A stretch of 64,000 nt of DNA from UBA3946 sp002385755 (GTDB taxonomy: Bacteria; Bacillota_I; Bacilli_A; ML615J-28; CAG-698). Positions 46,402 through 56,399 of this stretch are shown piece by piece. Positions within the stretch are counted from its first letter, which is position 1, and every line of letters begins with the position of its first letter. A program made the position numbers and the translations under genes. The stretch spans positions 1 to 64,000 of the forward strand of contig JBMNLX010000004.1 in assembly GCA_050953085.1 (NCBI GenBank), written 5' to 3'. The notes beneath the pieces are model-generated. The model had not been told where the DNA came from and ran no database searches. It worked only from the letters and a program-made list of their open reading frames with translations.

Positions 46402-46448
46402 GCATTTCGCACAAGATTAATTGCCTTATGCGAAATGCTTTTTCTTTT
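46402..46448 (+). terminator. Terminator of the glycosidase pair
   Basis: Ten-bp perfect stem gcatttcgca/tgcgaaatgc (46402-46411 with 46429-46438) followed by TTTTTCTTTT. Confidence 0.85.
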
Positions 46449-46735
46449 CTACGTTTCCGGTAAAATTGCGTTTTGCGGATAACCGACAATTAATTTATCA
46501 ATTTTCTCCATTGACTATCGCAAAAATTCTGATTAGATAATTGATAAAAAGAGTAAAAATTCCAAAAATCGATATGAGAATCATAAGTGATTTTAGAAAC
46601 ATTAATTAGAAACTGAAGTCCATAAAAAGTTTTTCATAACGCGGGGATTAGGATTAATTATAACCAAAAAAAATATTACTAAAACCAGTAAATCCCGGCC
46701 AAATTATTGGCGGGCTTCAGGTTCGAATAAAAAAA

Positions 46736-46767
46736 ATACCGACCTCCTTATCTAAAGGGGGTCGTAC
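46736..46767 (-). terminator. Palindromic hairpin with T run on the minus strand
   Basis: gacctcctt/aaagggggtc forms a stem, with a T-rich run on the minus strand. It may end a minus-strand transcript, or be a dispersed palindromic repeat. The rest of 46449-46927 holds nothing I can support; the ORF across this hairpin looks spurious. Confidence 0.4.
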
Positions 46768-46927
46768 TATTTCGCAAAAACTCCTCTTTACGCGTAATAT
46801 TAATTTAAGAGCGCTTTTTAAATATTGAAGGTAGATTAAGGCGCTGGTTGTTTTAGCAACATTCTTATTTATATATGTGTGAATCGATACTATCAACGAA
46901 AAATAGTGTTGCATAAAAGGGATAATA

Positions 46928-47385
46928 ATGTTAATATTTAATCAGAGAAGAGGAAAATTAAAAGCGCTGGAAACCCACGACGCATCTTCGTTTGCTCGGA
47001 ATCATAAAGACGGAAGCGTTAGGTATACGGTATGATTCTTATTGCGGGTTCTATTGGCGGAAATCGCGGAAGCGAGAAAACTAAAACCGGAGAATTTACG
47101 CCGCCACGGTTGTAAAAACGATATTATATTCGCGTATTGCCGGGAACGCAAGTCAAGGCTTTCACGAAAGAGAAAGAGATTGTGTATTGCTTCCTATGCC
47201 CCGAATACCCCTGCCGGACGCTCGATAGTTTTATAGACAATAATTACATCCACCGTTCGATTATCTTTTGTAATCACACAAATGAAAATGAACGAAAAGA
47301 ACGCCGGCGTTGCGATGGCTGCGGGACGAAGTTTCCCCGGTATGACGAGCAATGCGCGCGTTGTGGGAAGACGGTCAAAAGCTGA
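46928..47385 (+). pseudogene. DUF3795-like Cys-rich protein, frameshifted
   Basis: Family features are spread over three frames: MLIFNQRRGKLKALE at 46928, YDSYCGFYWR at ~47030 (a C-G-F-Y start typical of DUF3795), CKNDIIFAYCRE at ~47110, then KEKEIVYCFLCPEYPC and a closing zinc ribbon C-D-G-C-G...C-A-R-C-G at 47137-47385. At least two indels break it. The many paired cysteines suggest metal binding. Given indels elsewhere it could be intact in the cell. Confidence 0.55.
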
Positions 47386-47448
47386 AAGGAAGACCGCGTC
47401 GATTAGCGCGCGATATGAAAGAAATAAAAAAAGTAGGGAGGCAAAAAA

Positions 47449-48039
47449 ATGGCAAGATTATTGTTTCAGGGTCACGGCAGTTTCCGGATCGTGACCGACG
47501 GGGATGTCGTGATTTACGTCGACCCGTTTGCCGGGAATGGCTATGACCTGCCCGCCGATATTATCCTGGTGACGCACCAGCATGGCGACCATAACCGGGT
47601 GGATTTGGTCGCGAAAAAGAAGGAGTGCGTCGTTATCCAAAACTTTGACGCCTTAAAGGACGGGGAATATCAAACTTTTAATTTCAAGGGCGTGGAAATC
47701 AAGGCCGTTCCCGCCTACAATAAAAACCATAACGAAAGCGAGTGCGTGGGTTATATCATCGCTTTTGACGGTCTGAAACTATACGCGGCTGGCGACACGT
47801 CAAAAACCGCCGCGATGGCCGGTTTCCCGGAACTTGCTCTCGATTACGCGCTTTTGCCGATTGACGGCGTATACAACATGGGTCCGGAAGAAGCCGCGGA
47901 ATGCGCGCGGATTATCAAGGCCCGCCGGACGATCCCGATTCACATGAAACCGAGAGCGCTCTTTGACGCGACGATGGCGGATACTTTTTCCGCTGAGAAC
48001 AAACTCGTCGTTTCGGCCGGTTCGGAAATTGAATTATAG
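47449..48039 (+). CDS. Metallo-beta-lactamase-fold hydrolase (UPF0173-like)
   Basis: 196 aa, single domain, cytoplasmic. Metal motif THQHGDH (~42-48) with the later AAGDTS and PIHMKP positions completing the site. GGGAGG ribosome site. Substrate unknown; relatives act on small phosphoesters or lactones. The gene is separated by ~40 bases from the NYN gene and could share a transcript with it. Confidence 0.85.
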   Translation: MARLLFQGHGSFRIVTDGDVVIYVDPFAGNGYDLPADIILVTHQHGDHNRVDLVAKKKECVVIQNFDALKDGEYQTFNFKGVEIKAVPAYNKNHNESECVGYIIAFDGLKLYAAGDTSKTAAMAGFPELALDYALLPIDGVYNMGPEEAAECARIIKARRTIPIHMKPRALFDATMADTFSAENKLVVSAGSEIEL

Positions 48040-48081
48040 CCAGCCACCCAACCATAAATCGAAAGGAAATAATGCAAAAAT

Positions 48082-48849
48082 ATGGAAACAAAACACAAAA
48101 TCGCGGTATTGATCGATTATGACAACTTCAACAACGAAGAATATTTAAAGTTGCTCTTTGACGAGCTAAATGATTACGGGGACGTGATTATTAAGGAAGC
48201 CTATTTCTCCGACATTTACACCACCATTCCCCCCGAGCAAAAGACACACTCGAAATTCATCGAGAAAATGCAGTCCTTAGGCATCAGCCCGAAATTGCAG
48301 ATGCCGTATACCAAGAAGAAGAACGCGACCGACATCAGGATCGCGATTGAAGCGATGGATCTTTTAAACAAAGATTACATCACTTGTTTTTGCCTGGCCT
48401 CTTGCGATTCGGATTTAACGCCGCTCGCGATCAGGTTAAAAAAAGAAGATAAATTCGTTATCGGCGCCGGCGTTGAGACGACGCCTCAACCGTTTAAGAT
48501 TGAGTGCAATTTCTTCATTAATATTGACACGCGCATTAAAGACAACAAAGCGCAAAAACAGGACGAAGCCCAGAAAAAGCAAGACGCCAAGGCCGAAAAA
48601 TATCCTAACCGAAGAATAAAAGAGCTGGTCGAGCTTGTGAATAATTTGATTGAGGAAAACAAGGACGAGAAAGGCTTCGCGCAATTCTCCCAAGTAATCG
48701 AGATATTAAAGAAAAGGCAGACCGATTTCTCGCCGAAAAACTACGGGTTCGCCAATAAAAATACTTTGCCGTTTTTTAAGTCGGTGTTAAAGGAATATTA
48801 TACGATCGAAACGAAAGGCAACACGGCGTTTATTTGTATAAAGAAGTGA
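48082..48849 (+). CDS. NYN/LabA-like PIN nuclease with C-terminal LOTUS-like domain
   Basis: 255 aa. The N-terminal NYN domain (~6-150) shows A-V-L-I-D-Y-D-N-F, K-K-K-N-A-T-D-I-R-I-A-I-E-A-M-D and L-A-S-C-D-S-D-L-T-P-L, the acidic residues of a PIN-like RNase site. A Gln/Lys-rich linker follows, then a ~75-aa domain (IKELVELVNNLIEEN... YTIETKGNTAFICIKK) like OST-HTH/LOTUS RNA-binding modules. Probably RNA processing or decay. Confidence 0.8.
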   Translation: METKHKIAVLIDYDNFNNEEYLKLLFDELNDYGDVIIKEAYFSDIYTTIPPEQKTHSKFIEKMQSLGISPKLQMPYTKKKNATDIRIAIEAMDLLNKDYITCFCLASCDSDLTPLAIRLKKEDKFVIGAGVETTPQPFKIECNFFINIDTRIKDNKAQKQDEAQKKQDAKAEKYPNRRIKELVELVNNLIEENKDEKGFAQFSQVIEILKKRQTDFSPKNYGFANKNTLPFFKSVLKEYYTIETKGNTAFICIKK

Positions 48850-48935
48850 TTAAACTAAAGGCTGGAAGCGACCTTTTTTACTGAAGCCATTGGAAAATCT
48901 ATTTTTACTGTATAATAAGGGCTATGAGGGAATAT

Positions 48936-49148
48936 ATGGCAAATCTAAACAAAGAGTATTTCATCGAACGGAAAGATTATTTATCGCATAAACACAAAGG
49001 GAAATATGTCGCTATCGGCAAGGGCGAGTTATTCGCCGCCTTCGACACTAAAAAGGAAGCGAAAGAAGCGGCCGCGAACAAATTCGCCCCGGGCGAGTTT
49101 TATATCGCCAAATGCGTGAGAGCAAATCTATCCGTTATATATATTTAG
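48936..49148 (+). CDS. Small soluble protein, DUF5678-like
   Basis: 70 aa from ATG 48936, which GAGGG precedes; an in-frame ATG at 48924 is also possible. Sequence HKHKGKYVAIGKGELFAAFDTKKEAKEAA fits the short DUF5678 pattern (a beta-hairpin, then an EA-rich helix). TATAAT at 48911-48916 is the likely -10. The end overlaps the next gene by 37 bases. Confidence 0.55.
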   Translation: MANLNKEYFIERKDYLSHKHKGKYVAIGKGELFAAFDTKKEAKEAAANKFAPGEFYIAKCVRANLSVIYI

Positions 49149-49408
49149 TGTTAATGTGTTTTTTCGCCGGGCTCGCTTTCTTTTGTCATCTTCTGTATAT
49201 AAATAATGCAAGCGGCGCGACCGCGAGAGAATCCGAGCTTTTCCTTGCGATTGCGATGTATTTTTTGGCGGCGGTATTCCATCTCGCGTGGTTAATTAAA
49301 ACGATTAATAAAATGGTTAGAAAAATCCGTCTGATCGCCCGGGAAACAAACCGGTTGCGGGAAATACTTGACGAGGCGAGAGAAGTAAGAAGGCTTATTA
49401 AAGAATAG
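49112..49408 (+). CDS. Small two-helix membrane protein, 98 aa
   Basis: Unrecognised. Two transmembrane helices (~8-30 and ~44-62), then a basic amphipathic tail (KMVRKIRLIARETNRLREILDEAREV) likely to form a coiled coil. The start ATG 49112 lies inside the upstream gene, so they are coupled. Confidence 0.55.
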   Translation: MRESKSIRYIYLVLMCFFAGLAFFCHLLYINNASGATARESELFLAIAMYFLAAVFHLAWLIKTINKMVRKIRLIARETNRLREILDEAREVRRLIKE

Positions 49409-49418
49409 GCCTTTTTTT
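49390..49418 (+). terminator. Terminator overlapping the small membrane protein gene end
   Basis: aaggcttatt/aataggcctt (49390-49399 with 49404-49413), one G-U pair, then T's. Confidence 0.75.
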
Positions 49419-49512
49419 ATCGTTAATAGCCTTCGCGCTTGCCTTAACTCGCGGTCGGGTTATCCGGTTATTAAGTAAAAAATAAATAATCGAAGAAATT
49501 TTAACAATTTTG

Positions 49513-49550
49513 TAAAAACGCTTGCATAACGATTTTTCTTGTGATATAAT
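49513..49550 (+). promoter_or_regulatory. Promoter and cre/LacI-type operator of the sugar locus
   Basis: TTGCAT (49522-49527), 17 bases, TATAAT (49545-49550), extended TGA. A box taaaaacgcttgca (49513-49526) overlaps the -35 and matches the cre consensus at all but two positions. It may bind CcpA or the local LacI-type regulator. Confidence 0.6.
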
Positions 49551-49589
49551 AAAATCGCCCATATTGAAACGTTTAAATAAGGAGGAGTA

Positions 49590-52551
49590 ATGACAAAACG
49601 CAGTTTCAAACTTATTTTGGGATTCATGTTCATGTTTTTGTTGTTTGTCGTTGTTGTCGGCTGTGACCGGACGCCGAAAGAATTAAATGTCTTGGGCGAC
49701 TGGAGCGGCGATGAAGCCGTTTACACCATCGAAGATAATACGGCGGAAAAGTTGTCGTTCGGCTACGACAAGGGCGACAAACCCGATGCGACGATTGAAA
49801 GTCCGACCATCAAGCACAATCTCGCGAAATATCAGAAGCTTGTCATCACCGTTAAAGGCAACGGGTCGATGGCATTACGTTTGGAAGGTAAGGACATTGC
49901 CGAAGCGAAAGAGGTAAGACTTAATGTCACCGGCGTCGGCGGGACTTACGAGTGGAGTTTGGCGAAGGAGAGCGAATACTTGAAAGATGTCGAAAAAGTG
50001 GTCATTTGCGCCGCTCCCGGCAAGGAAAACTCGATCGGCGAGATCGAAATCACCGCTTTAACCTTCAGTAAAGAAGAGCCGACCGGGTTTATAATCGAGG
50101 CCGGTTACGACGATATTCCCTCCAACGTCAACGAGTACAACGGGACGGACGAGGAGTTCCATTTCAACGCCCTTTGGGCGGATTTCGCCGACGAAACTTA
50201 CACGATCACCTACGTTGGCGACGTCGCGAAGGTTGAGTTTGACAAACCTTCCGGGCTTGAATGGAGTTGCATGTATACTAACGTGAAAGGCAATTTCGCA
50301 GGCTTTAATTATATGGTTGTCAAGGTGAAGGGAACTGTCGGACAGAAGTTCCTGGCGAAGGTCGCCGACGGTTTCGAAAATTTCGTCATTCTTGACGGGA
50401 CCGAACAGGAAGTCGTCGTTGACTTCTCGGAGATGACCGCCGCTGAAAAGAACGGTATCCAGAAAATCTTCTTGTTCGGGCATGCCGGCGCCTCGGGCAG
50501 CGGCTCCTTTGATATTCTCGACATCTTTATGGTCGCGGAATATGATTACCAGCCGCCGGTTAAAGAGAAAAACATCTATGACGGCGCCGACCCAGAATTC
50601 ATAGTCGATATTTGGTATGATAACGGCGACGGCGTTTACGAAATCGAGAAATCGGGAACCGACATCGTTATCGAATACGAAAAGACAAACGAGGGCCAGC
50701 ACTGGTCTCACGCCTTAGCTTTAATCGAAGGCGATTTCAGCGGGTTTACCAAGCTGGAAATCGAAGTAACGGGCATGGAGAACAAGACCGGGTTGTTCAA
50801 GATTGAAGGACCGGGCGTGGCGAAAGAAGAAAGCGTCACCTTTGACGGCACAAAACAAACCGTCGTTATCGACCTAACTACTCTTTCGCCGTCCGACCTT
50901 AAGAAACTCGAAAAAGTAATCTTCTTCGCAGCCCCGGGCGGGACCGGGTCCGGACAGCTCACGCTTCATAAGGTGGCGTTCGCGATCTCGGAATATGATT
51001 TCACCGAGGGCTGGGTTTCGAACGACGAGGGCGTCTACGCGTTCGAAAAACAATCCGACGGGTCGGTTAAAGTCGCCTATGACAAAGGCGAGACTGGAAT
51101 GGGCGTTTATGCGTCATGACTTTACGGGCGCGCCCGCCGGTCTGAACAAGTTAACGATCGTTCTCAAAGGAACGGAAGGTAAATCCGTTCTTCTGAAACC
51201 CAACGATGCCGGCGCTCTCGAGCAGACCGTCACCTTTACCGGCGAGGAGCAGGAAATTGTTGTTCTTGCTGACGAGTTCGCCACGATATTGATTTTCGCC
51301 GAGCCGGGAACGGCCGACGCGAGCGGCGAATTTACGATCGTTAGCGCCAAACTTTCCTTTAAGCGGAGCGCTATTTCGCCCGATGTCGAAGTCGACGTAA
51401 ATAAGAATTGGGTCGACAACGACGGCGGGATCTATACTTTCACCGAAATCGACGGCAAAGTCATAGTCGAGTTTGATAAAGGCGATGGTCAAGAATGGGC
51501 TTTCATCAAGACCGAATTCGAAGACGACCTTTCCAACCATAACGCGATCGTCATGAAGGTGAAAGGCGAAGCCGGCCTGCAACTGCTCATCAAGCCGAAC
51601 GACCAAGGCGCTTTCGAGCAAACGATCGACCTTACCGGCGAGGAACAGGAAGTCATTTTCAAGCTGACGGAAACGCCGCGGTTTATCCTAATTTTTGTGG
51701 ATCCGATCCAAGGCGCGAAGACCGGCTCGTTTGAGATCATCAGCGCCAAAGTCGTCAATCTCCCCGAGGATTATGATTTCGCCGAGGGTTGGGTATCGAA
51801 TGACGAGGGCGTTTACGCGTTCGAAAAACAAACCGACGGGTCGGTTAAAGTCGCCTATGACAAAGGCGAACTGGAATGGACCTTCATGCGCCATAATTTC
51901 GAAGGCGCGGCCAGCGGCCTTAACACTTTGACTCTTGTCCTCAAAGGAACGGAAGGGAAATCCGTTCTCCTGAAGCCCAACGATGCCGGCGCTCTCGAGC
52001 AGACCGTCACCTTTACCGGCGAGGAGCAGGAAATAGTCGTCCGCGCCGACGCTTTTACGACGATATTGATTTTCGCCGAGCCGGGAACGGCCGACGCGAG
52101 CGGCGAATTTACGATCGTCCGCGCCGTTTTAAGTTATTCGCCCCCGCAACCGGTTGACCGGGAAACCGAAGTCGACGTAAATAAGAACTGGGTCGACAAC
52201 GACGGCGGGATCTATACTTTCACCGAAACCGACGGCAAAGTCATAGTCGAGTTTGATAAAGGCGATGGTCAAGAATGGGCTTTCATCAAGACCGAATTCG
52301 AAGACGACCTTTCCAACCATAACGCGATCGTCATGAAGGTGAAAGGCGAAGCCGGCCTGCAACTGCTCATCAAGCCGAACGACCAAGGCGCTTTCGAGAA
52401 AACGATCGACCTTACCGGCGAGGAACAGGAAGTTACCTTAAAGCTGACGGAGGCGCCGCGGTTTATCCTAATTTTTGCGGATCCGATCCAAGGCGCGAAG
52501 ACCGGCTCGTTTGAGATCATCAGCGCCAAAGTCGTTTATATCGAAGAATAA
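49590..52551 (+). CDS. Large lipoprotein of seven beta-sandwich modules, one frameshift
   Basis: About 987 aa after joining. The signal ends L-F-V-V-V-V-G-C, a lipobox with Cys25, so it is anchored outside the membrane. Seven modules of ~125-160 residues follow, each with W/D-x-G-x-Y at the start, a V-x-Y/F-D-K-G strand, K-G-x-x-G-x-x-x-L-x-K, G-x-x-Q-x-V and a closing F-x-I-x-x-A. This recalls carbohydrate-binding beta-sandwiches, but I cannot name a CBM family. The last four modules are two near-identical pairs. The frame slips at ~51092 (one extra base in gagact; the second copy reads gaact). It probably gathers glycans for the import genes downstream. Confidence 0.75.
50994..52550 (+). 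repeat. Tandem ~778-bp coding repeat, two copies
   Basis: 50994-51761 and 51772-52550 are highly similar; the parts 51393-51760 and 52171-52550 are almost identical. Each unit encodes two modules. High DNA identity implies recent duplication or gene conversion. Confidence 0.85.
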
Positions 52552-52563
52552 ACGGACTAACCC

Positions 52564-52625
52564 GCGGCGCAAAGCCGCTTGATATTGACTCGATACTATT
52601 GGGAGCCTCGCAAAGCGGGGCTCCC
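52564..52625 (+). other. Two hairpins between lipoprotein and glucanase genes
   Basis: gcggc/gccgc (52564-52578) and an 11-bp stem gggagcctcgc/gcggggctccc (52601-52625). No T run follows on this strand, so they probably set mRNA stability or processing rather than termination. Confidence 0.45.
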
Positions 52626-52678
52626 GATAAAAAATAAAAATCTCCCGTTTAAAATTATCGAAAGACAGAGAGTTATCT

Positions 52679-53938
52679 ATGGTAGATGAGATATTAACGA
52701 GGGAAGCGCGCGATTGCTATCGCTTTTTGCTTGATAACACTAATTTTGACGAGAATTCAGCGGGTTGCGGTCTGACCCGCGACCGCGCGAGCAACCCGGT
52801 TAAAACTTCGATCGCCGGCGCCGGGTTCATGCTTTCCGCCCTGGCGATCGGCGTCGAAAACGGCTGGGACGATAAAGAGACGAACCGACGGCGGGCGCTC
52901 GCGACCGTGAGGAACATATGGGAGAACATTCCCCATTTTCACGGTTTTTTTGCCCATTATCTCGAGTATGAAACCGGGAAGCGTTATAAGAAGTGCGAGT
53001 ATTCCACAATCGACACCGTGTTGTTTCTAAACGGCCTCATCGTCGCCGACAGTTATTTTTCTTGTCCGGAAATAAGCCGTTACGCCGAGAAAATCTTTTC
53101 CCGCGTCGATTGGAGAAAGTTTGTCTATAAACATAACAACCGTCATGTTTTCCGGATGGCTTATAACGATATTCGCGGCGGCGATTATTTGCGGAAGACG
53201 CAGGAGGGGTGGATTTTCCGTTGGAGCATGATGGCCGAGCAACTTTCGATGTACGTGCTCGCGGCGGCGAGTCCTTCCGTTTCGGAAAAACTCGCCCGCG
53301 CGCTCTATTTCGGTTTTGAGCGGACGGTCGGCGGTTACCGGGACCACCAGTTCGTATTTACGCCGCTGGGCGCGTTATTTGTTCACCAGTATTCGCACGC
53401 CTGGTTAGATTTTCGGAAATACTACGACGCCTACGGCTTCGACTGGTTCGAAAACTCCGTCAAGGCCGCGCGCGCCAATCATAGTTATTGCCGGGACCGG
53501 GGCGGCGACTTCCGAACGTTTTCCGCGGGGTTGTGGGGACTTTCCTCGTGCGACGGACCCAAAGGTTACCGCGGCTACGGCGCGCCGCCGTTCGCGTCAA
53601 ACGGCAACGAGGTCAAAGAAAGAACCGACGGCACCGTCGCCGTTTACGCCGCGCTGGCCTCGCTACCCTTTTGCCCGGATTTGGTGAAAGAAACCGTTAA
53701 AGTATTCATGAAATACCCGGAACTCTCGGGGCCCTACGGTTTTTATGACAGCATAAACCTCGATTTGGATTGGCATTCCCGCGATTATTTAAGCATCGAT
53801 AAAGGCATTAGTTTGCTGATGATCGACAATTATTACCGGCAAACTAATTGGCGTTATTATATGAAACACCGGTTAATAAAAACCGGCGTGGAAAAACTAG
53901 GATTTATTAGAAAAGAGGAATCAGATGTCGACGATTAA
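52679..53938 (+). CDS. Glucoamylase-family (PF10091, GH144-like) glucanase
   Basis: 419 aa, no signal peptide. The (alpha/alpha)6 pattern is seen: E-C-Y-S-T-I-D-T equivalents (KKCEYSTIDTVLF), GWIFRWSM, QYSHAWLDFR, then the hallmark GLWGLSSCDGPKGYRGYGAPP and ERTDGTVAVYAALASLPF (~285-345). Characterised members with this signature include GH144 endo-beta-1,2-glucanases; the exact linkage here is inference. Cytoplasmic location implies oligosaccharides are imported first. The gene overlaps lacI by 14 bases. Confidence 0.8.
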   Translation: MVDEILTREARDCYRFLLDNTNFDENSAGCGLTRDRASNPVKTSIAGAGFMLSALAIGVENGWDDKETNRRRALATVRNIWENIPHFHGFFAHYLEYETGKRYKKCEYSTIDTVLFLNGLIVADSYFSCPEISRYAEKIFSRVDWRKFVYKHNNRHVFRMAYNDIRGGDYLRKTQEGWIFRWSMMAEQLSMYVLAAASPSVSEKLARALYFGFERTVGGYRDHQFVFTPLGALFVHQYSHAWLDFRKYYDAYGFDWFENSVKAARANHSYCRDRGGDFRTFSAGLWGLSSCDGPKGYRGYGAPPFASNGNEVKERTDGTVAVYAALASLPFCPDLVKETVKVFMKYPELSGPYGFYDSINLDLDWHSRDYLSIDKGISLLMIDNYYRQTNWRYYMKHRLIKTGVEKLGFIRKEESDVDD

Positions 53939-54893
53939 GGATATTGCGAAGCGGGCCGGCGTTTCGATCGCGACGGTGTCGTACGCGCTTAACAATGACC
54001 CCCGTATTTCGGAGGAAACCGCCGCCCGGGTTCGCCGCGTCGCCGAGGAGATGAATTATCTCGCCAGCGGCATTGCCAAGAGTTTGAAAAAGAAAAAAAC
54101 GAATAATATATTGATCTTTATCCCGGAGTTCGGTGGGCCGATCTATCAGGAGATTCTCGAGGAAATCCACCAGGCTCTGAAAGCATTGGATTACCGGATG
54201 ATCGTATGTAACGGCGATTTGGCGACGGAGATGCTTTCCGAGCGCCAGGCCGACGGGGCGATCGTCTTGGATATCGCCGTCGCGCCCGATATGCTCGAAA
54301 AGGTGGCGCGGACGGGTTTCCCGATTGTCGATACCCGGAAGGTCTTTGAAAAGGACTCGCGGATTATCGTCAAGGTCATGGACGGTTTTACCCCGGTATA
54401 CGAGATAATCAAGATCGCCCTCGCGGAGGGGTATCGCCGGATCGGGTATATGCACGGGAGCGCCGATTCTCCCGACAACACCAAGCGTTATAACGGTTTT
54501 CTAAGCGCTTTGGCGGACGCGGGTCTTGAGCCGTTTTGCGAGCTTAAGGGCGAGTTCCGGGAAGATGCGGGGTATGAGGCGATAAAACGCCATCTGGAGG
54601 CCGATAAGCCGCTTCCGGAGGTTTTATTCTGCGCGAACGACGAGATGGCGATCGGCGTCATCAATTATTTCAACGAGACGGGCCGGTCTTTGCCGGACGA
54701 TATGAAGATCATCGGCTTCGACAACATCCAACTCGGGCGTTATGTCAAGCCGGCGCTCACGACGATCGATATTAACCGCGCCGAATGGTCGCGGATGCTC
54801 GCGGAGACAATCGTCGGCGTAATCGAGGACCGTCCCGGGGCCGCGTCCAAATATCGGCCGAAATATCAAATAATCAGGAGAGAATCTTTTTAA
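53925..54893 (+). CDS. LacI-family transcriptional regulator
   Basis: 322 aa. N-terminal helix-turn-helix STIKDIAKRAGVSIATVSYALNN plus hinge (~1-60), then a periplasmic-binding-protein-like ligand domain with FCANDEMAIGVIN and IIGFDNIQLGRYVKPALTTI. It should repress the locus until a glycan-derived sugar binds. It overlaps the glucanase gene, so both are co-translated; the cre/LacI-like box at 49513 is a candidate target. Confidence 0.92.
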   Translation: MSTIKDIAKRAGVSIATVSYALNNDPRISEETAARVRRVAEEMNYLASGIAKSLKKKKTNNILIFIPEFGGPIYQEILEEIHQALKALDYRMIVCNGDLATEMLSERQADGAIVLDIAVAPDMLEKVARTGFPIVDTRKVFEKDSRIIVKVMDGFTPVYEIIKIALAEGYRRIGYMHGSADSPDNTKRYNGFLSALADAGLEPFCELKGEFREDAGYEAIKRHLEADKPLPEVLFCANDEMAIGVINYFNETGRSLPDDMKIIGFDNIQLGRYVKPALTTIDINRAEWSRMLAETIVGVIEDRPGAASKYRPKYQIIRRESF

Positions 54894-54923
54894 AGGCAAA
54901 TCAATCCAAAACAAGGAGTGATC

Positions 54924-56348
54924 ATGAAAAAGACGTTTTATTTCCTAATGTTTTTGCTTCTATCTTTTGCTTTCGTTGGCTGTAACGGCAAGGACGACCG
55001 GATCGTAATCCGCTACGCCAATTGGAATCTGGGCACGCCGGAATCGCTCGATACCAATATGGAAAGACTGATGATTAATGAATTCATGAAAAAATACCCG
55101 GAAATTAAAATCGAAATCATCGAGCGCCCGAAAATTCCCGGCACCAACGACGACATGGAATGGATTAATTTTCTGACGAGCCGCGCCTCGATTGAGGCGC
55201 TGCCCGACGTGTTCATGGCCGACAATATCCCTTACTACGTTATCAACGATTGGGTTTATAATTTGACCGATATCGCTGGCGCGGACGAGGAATTCCTCAA
55301 CATCAGCGCCGATATTCGTTCCGCGATAACCTATGACGGGAAAATCATGGCCGTCCCCTGCGCCGTGTTTTACGCCGGCTATATCGTTAACAAAACGCTC
55401 TACGAAGACCGTTATCAAAATAGCCCGACCGTCGAGTCCACTTTTGACGAGCTGATTCAACTCACGAAAGCGGCGGCCGATCACGCCAGCACCAATAATA
55501 CCGGCGTCGTCGGGTTGGACGGAATCGAGCATATCCTGCACTGGTACCCGGCGCAGCTTAACGACGATTACGGATGGTTCACGCTTACGGACGAGGGATT
55601 TAATCTCGATTCCGAGGAATTCCGGACAACGATCGAGGTCTACCGCGGGTTACAGACCGACTCGACTTTCGTCTACGACGCCTTGATATGGGAGTCCCAA
55701 CAGACGGGCTCAAACATCGACCTTAACGTTATTTTCCCGGAAGGCGATCCTTTCAACAACGGGAACGTCTTATGCAAGTGGTTTTATTCCTGGGATTTCG
55801 GCTGGATCCAGACAAGAATCAATAACGGCGAGTATACTTGGGAGATGGATTTCATCGGCACCCCGGTCGTTAACGGAAACAAGCGGGTCCCGATCGTCGC
55901 CGACTTCTTCGTCGTGGCTTCGAACACCAAACATCCCGAGGAGGCGTATCTCTTCGCGAAATGGATGGGCTTCGGGAAAGACGGATACAACAAACGCCTT
56001 GAACTGAGCAATACCGTCGACGGCATTAACCAGGTCAATTTTCCGCCGATCCAGGCCGACGAGGAACTGCTTGACGACTATTTTTCTCTGTACCCGGAGT
56101 TTACCGGCTTAAGGACGATTATCGAGGCCGGCAAAGTCATCGTCGAGCCGCCGAAATACTTGCCGGGTTATGACGACGCCCGTTATCGGGGCACGTATGA
56201 CGCCGAGCACTCGATGTATCAAATTATCGAAAAACTCCGCTTCGGCGAGGTGCAGATTGCCGATATCGCCGAGCAGCTGAACGCGCGCGCCAACGCGCTC
56301 TACCAGCAAGTGAAATCCCAATTCGATGATGCGATAGCGCAAAGATAA
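54924..56348 (+). CDS. ABC sugar-binding lipoprotein (family 1)
   Basis: 475 aa from ATG 54924 with AAGGAG upstream. The signal peptide ends F-A-F-V-G-C (lipobox, Cys16), so it is anchored outside. The rest is a family 1 solute-binding fold: IVIRYANWNLGTPES, FMKKYPEIKIEIIERP, AVPCAVFYAGYIVNKTLYED. It delivers oligosaccharides to the permeases downstream. No ATPase gene is in the window; a shared MsmX-type ATPase elsewhere is likely. Confidence 0.9.
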   Translation: MKKTFYFLMFLLLSFAFVGCNGKDDRIVIRYANWNLGTPESLDTNMERLMINEFMKKYPEIKIEIIERPKIPGTNDDMEWINFLTSRASIEALPDVFMADNIPYYVINDWVYNLTDIAGADEEFLNISADIRSAITYDGKIMAVPCAVFYAGYIVNKTLYEDRYQNSPTVESTFDELIQLTKAAADHASTNNTGVVGLDGIEHILHWYPAQLNDDYGWFTLTDEGFNLDSEEFRTTIEVYRGLQTDSTFVYDALIWESQQTGSNIDLNVIFPEGDPFNNGNVLCKWFYSWDFGWIQTRINNGEYTWEMDFIGTPVVNGNKRVPIVADFFVVASNTKHPEEAYLFAKWMGFGKDGYNKRLELSNTVDGINQVNFPPIQADEELLDDYFSLYPEFTGLRTIIEAGKVIVEPPKYLPGYDDARYRGTYDAEHSMYQIIEKLRFGEVQIADIAEQLNARANALYQQVKSQFDDAIAQR

Positions 56349-56353
56349 AAGGA

Positions 56354-56382
56354 GGGGGAATCCTTCGGGATTTCCCCTTTCC
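56354..56382 (+). terminator. UUCG-tetraloop attenuator after the binding protein gene
   Basis: ggggaatcc, TTCG loop, ggatttcccc (56355-56377) then TTT. A weak T run suggests partial termination, giving more binding protein than permease, as is usual in such operons. Confidence 0.5.
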
Positions 56383-56399
56383 CAAAACGAGGAGGAGCG

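Noticed and set aside
46717..46914. Minus-strand ORF of 65 codons
   Set aside because: It runs through a palindromic hairpin with a T run, and the R-P-P-L-D-K-E-V-G string is a translated repeat rather than a protein motif.
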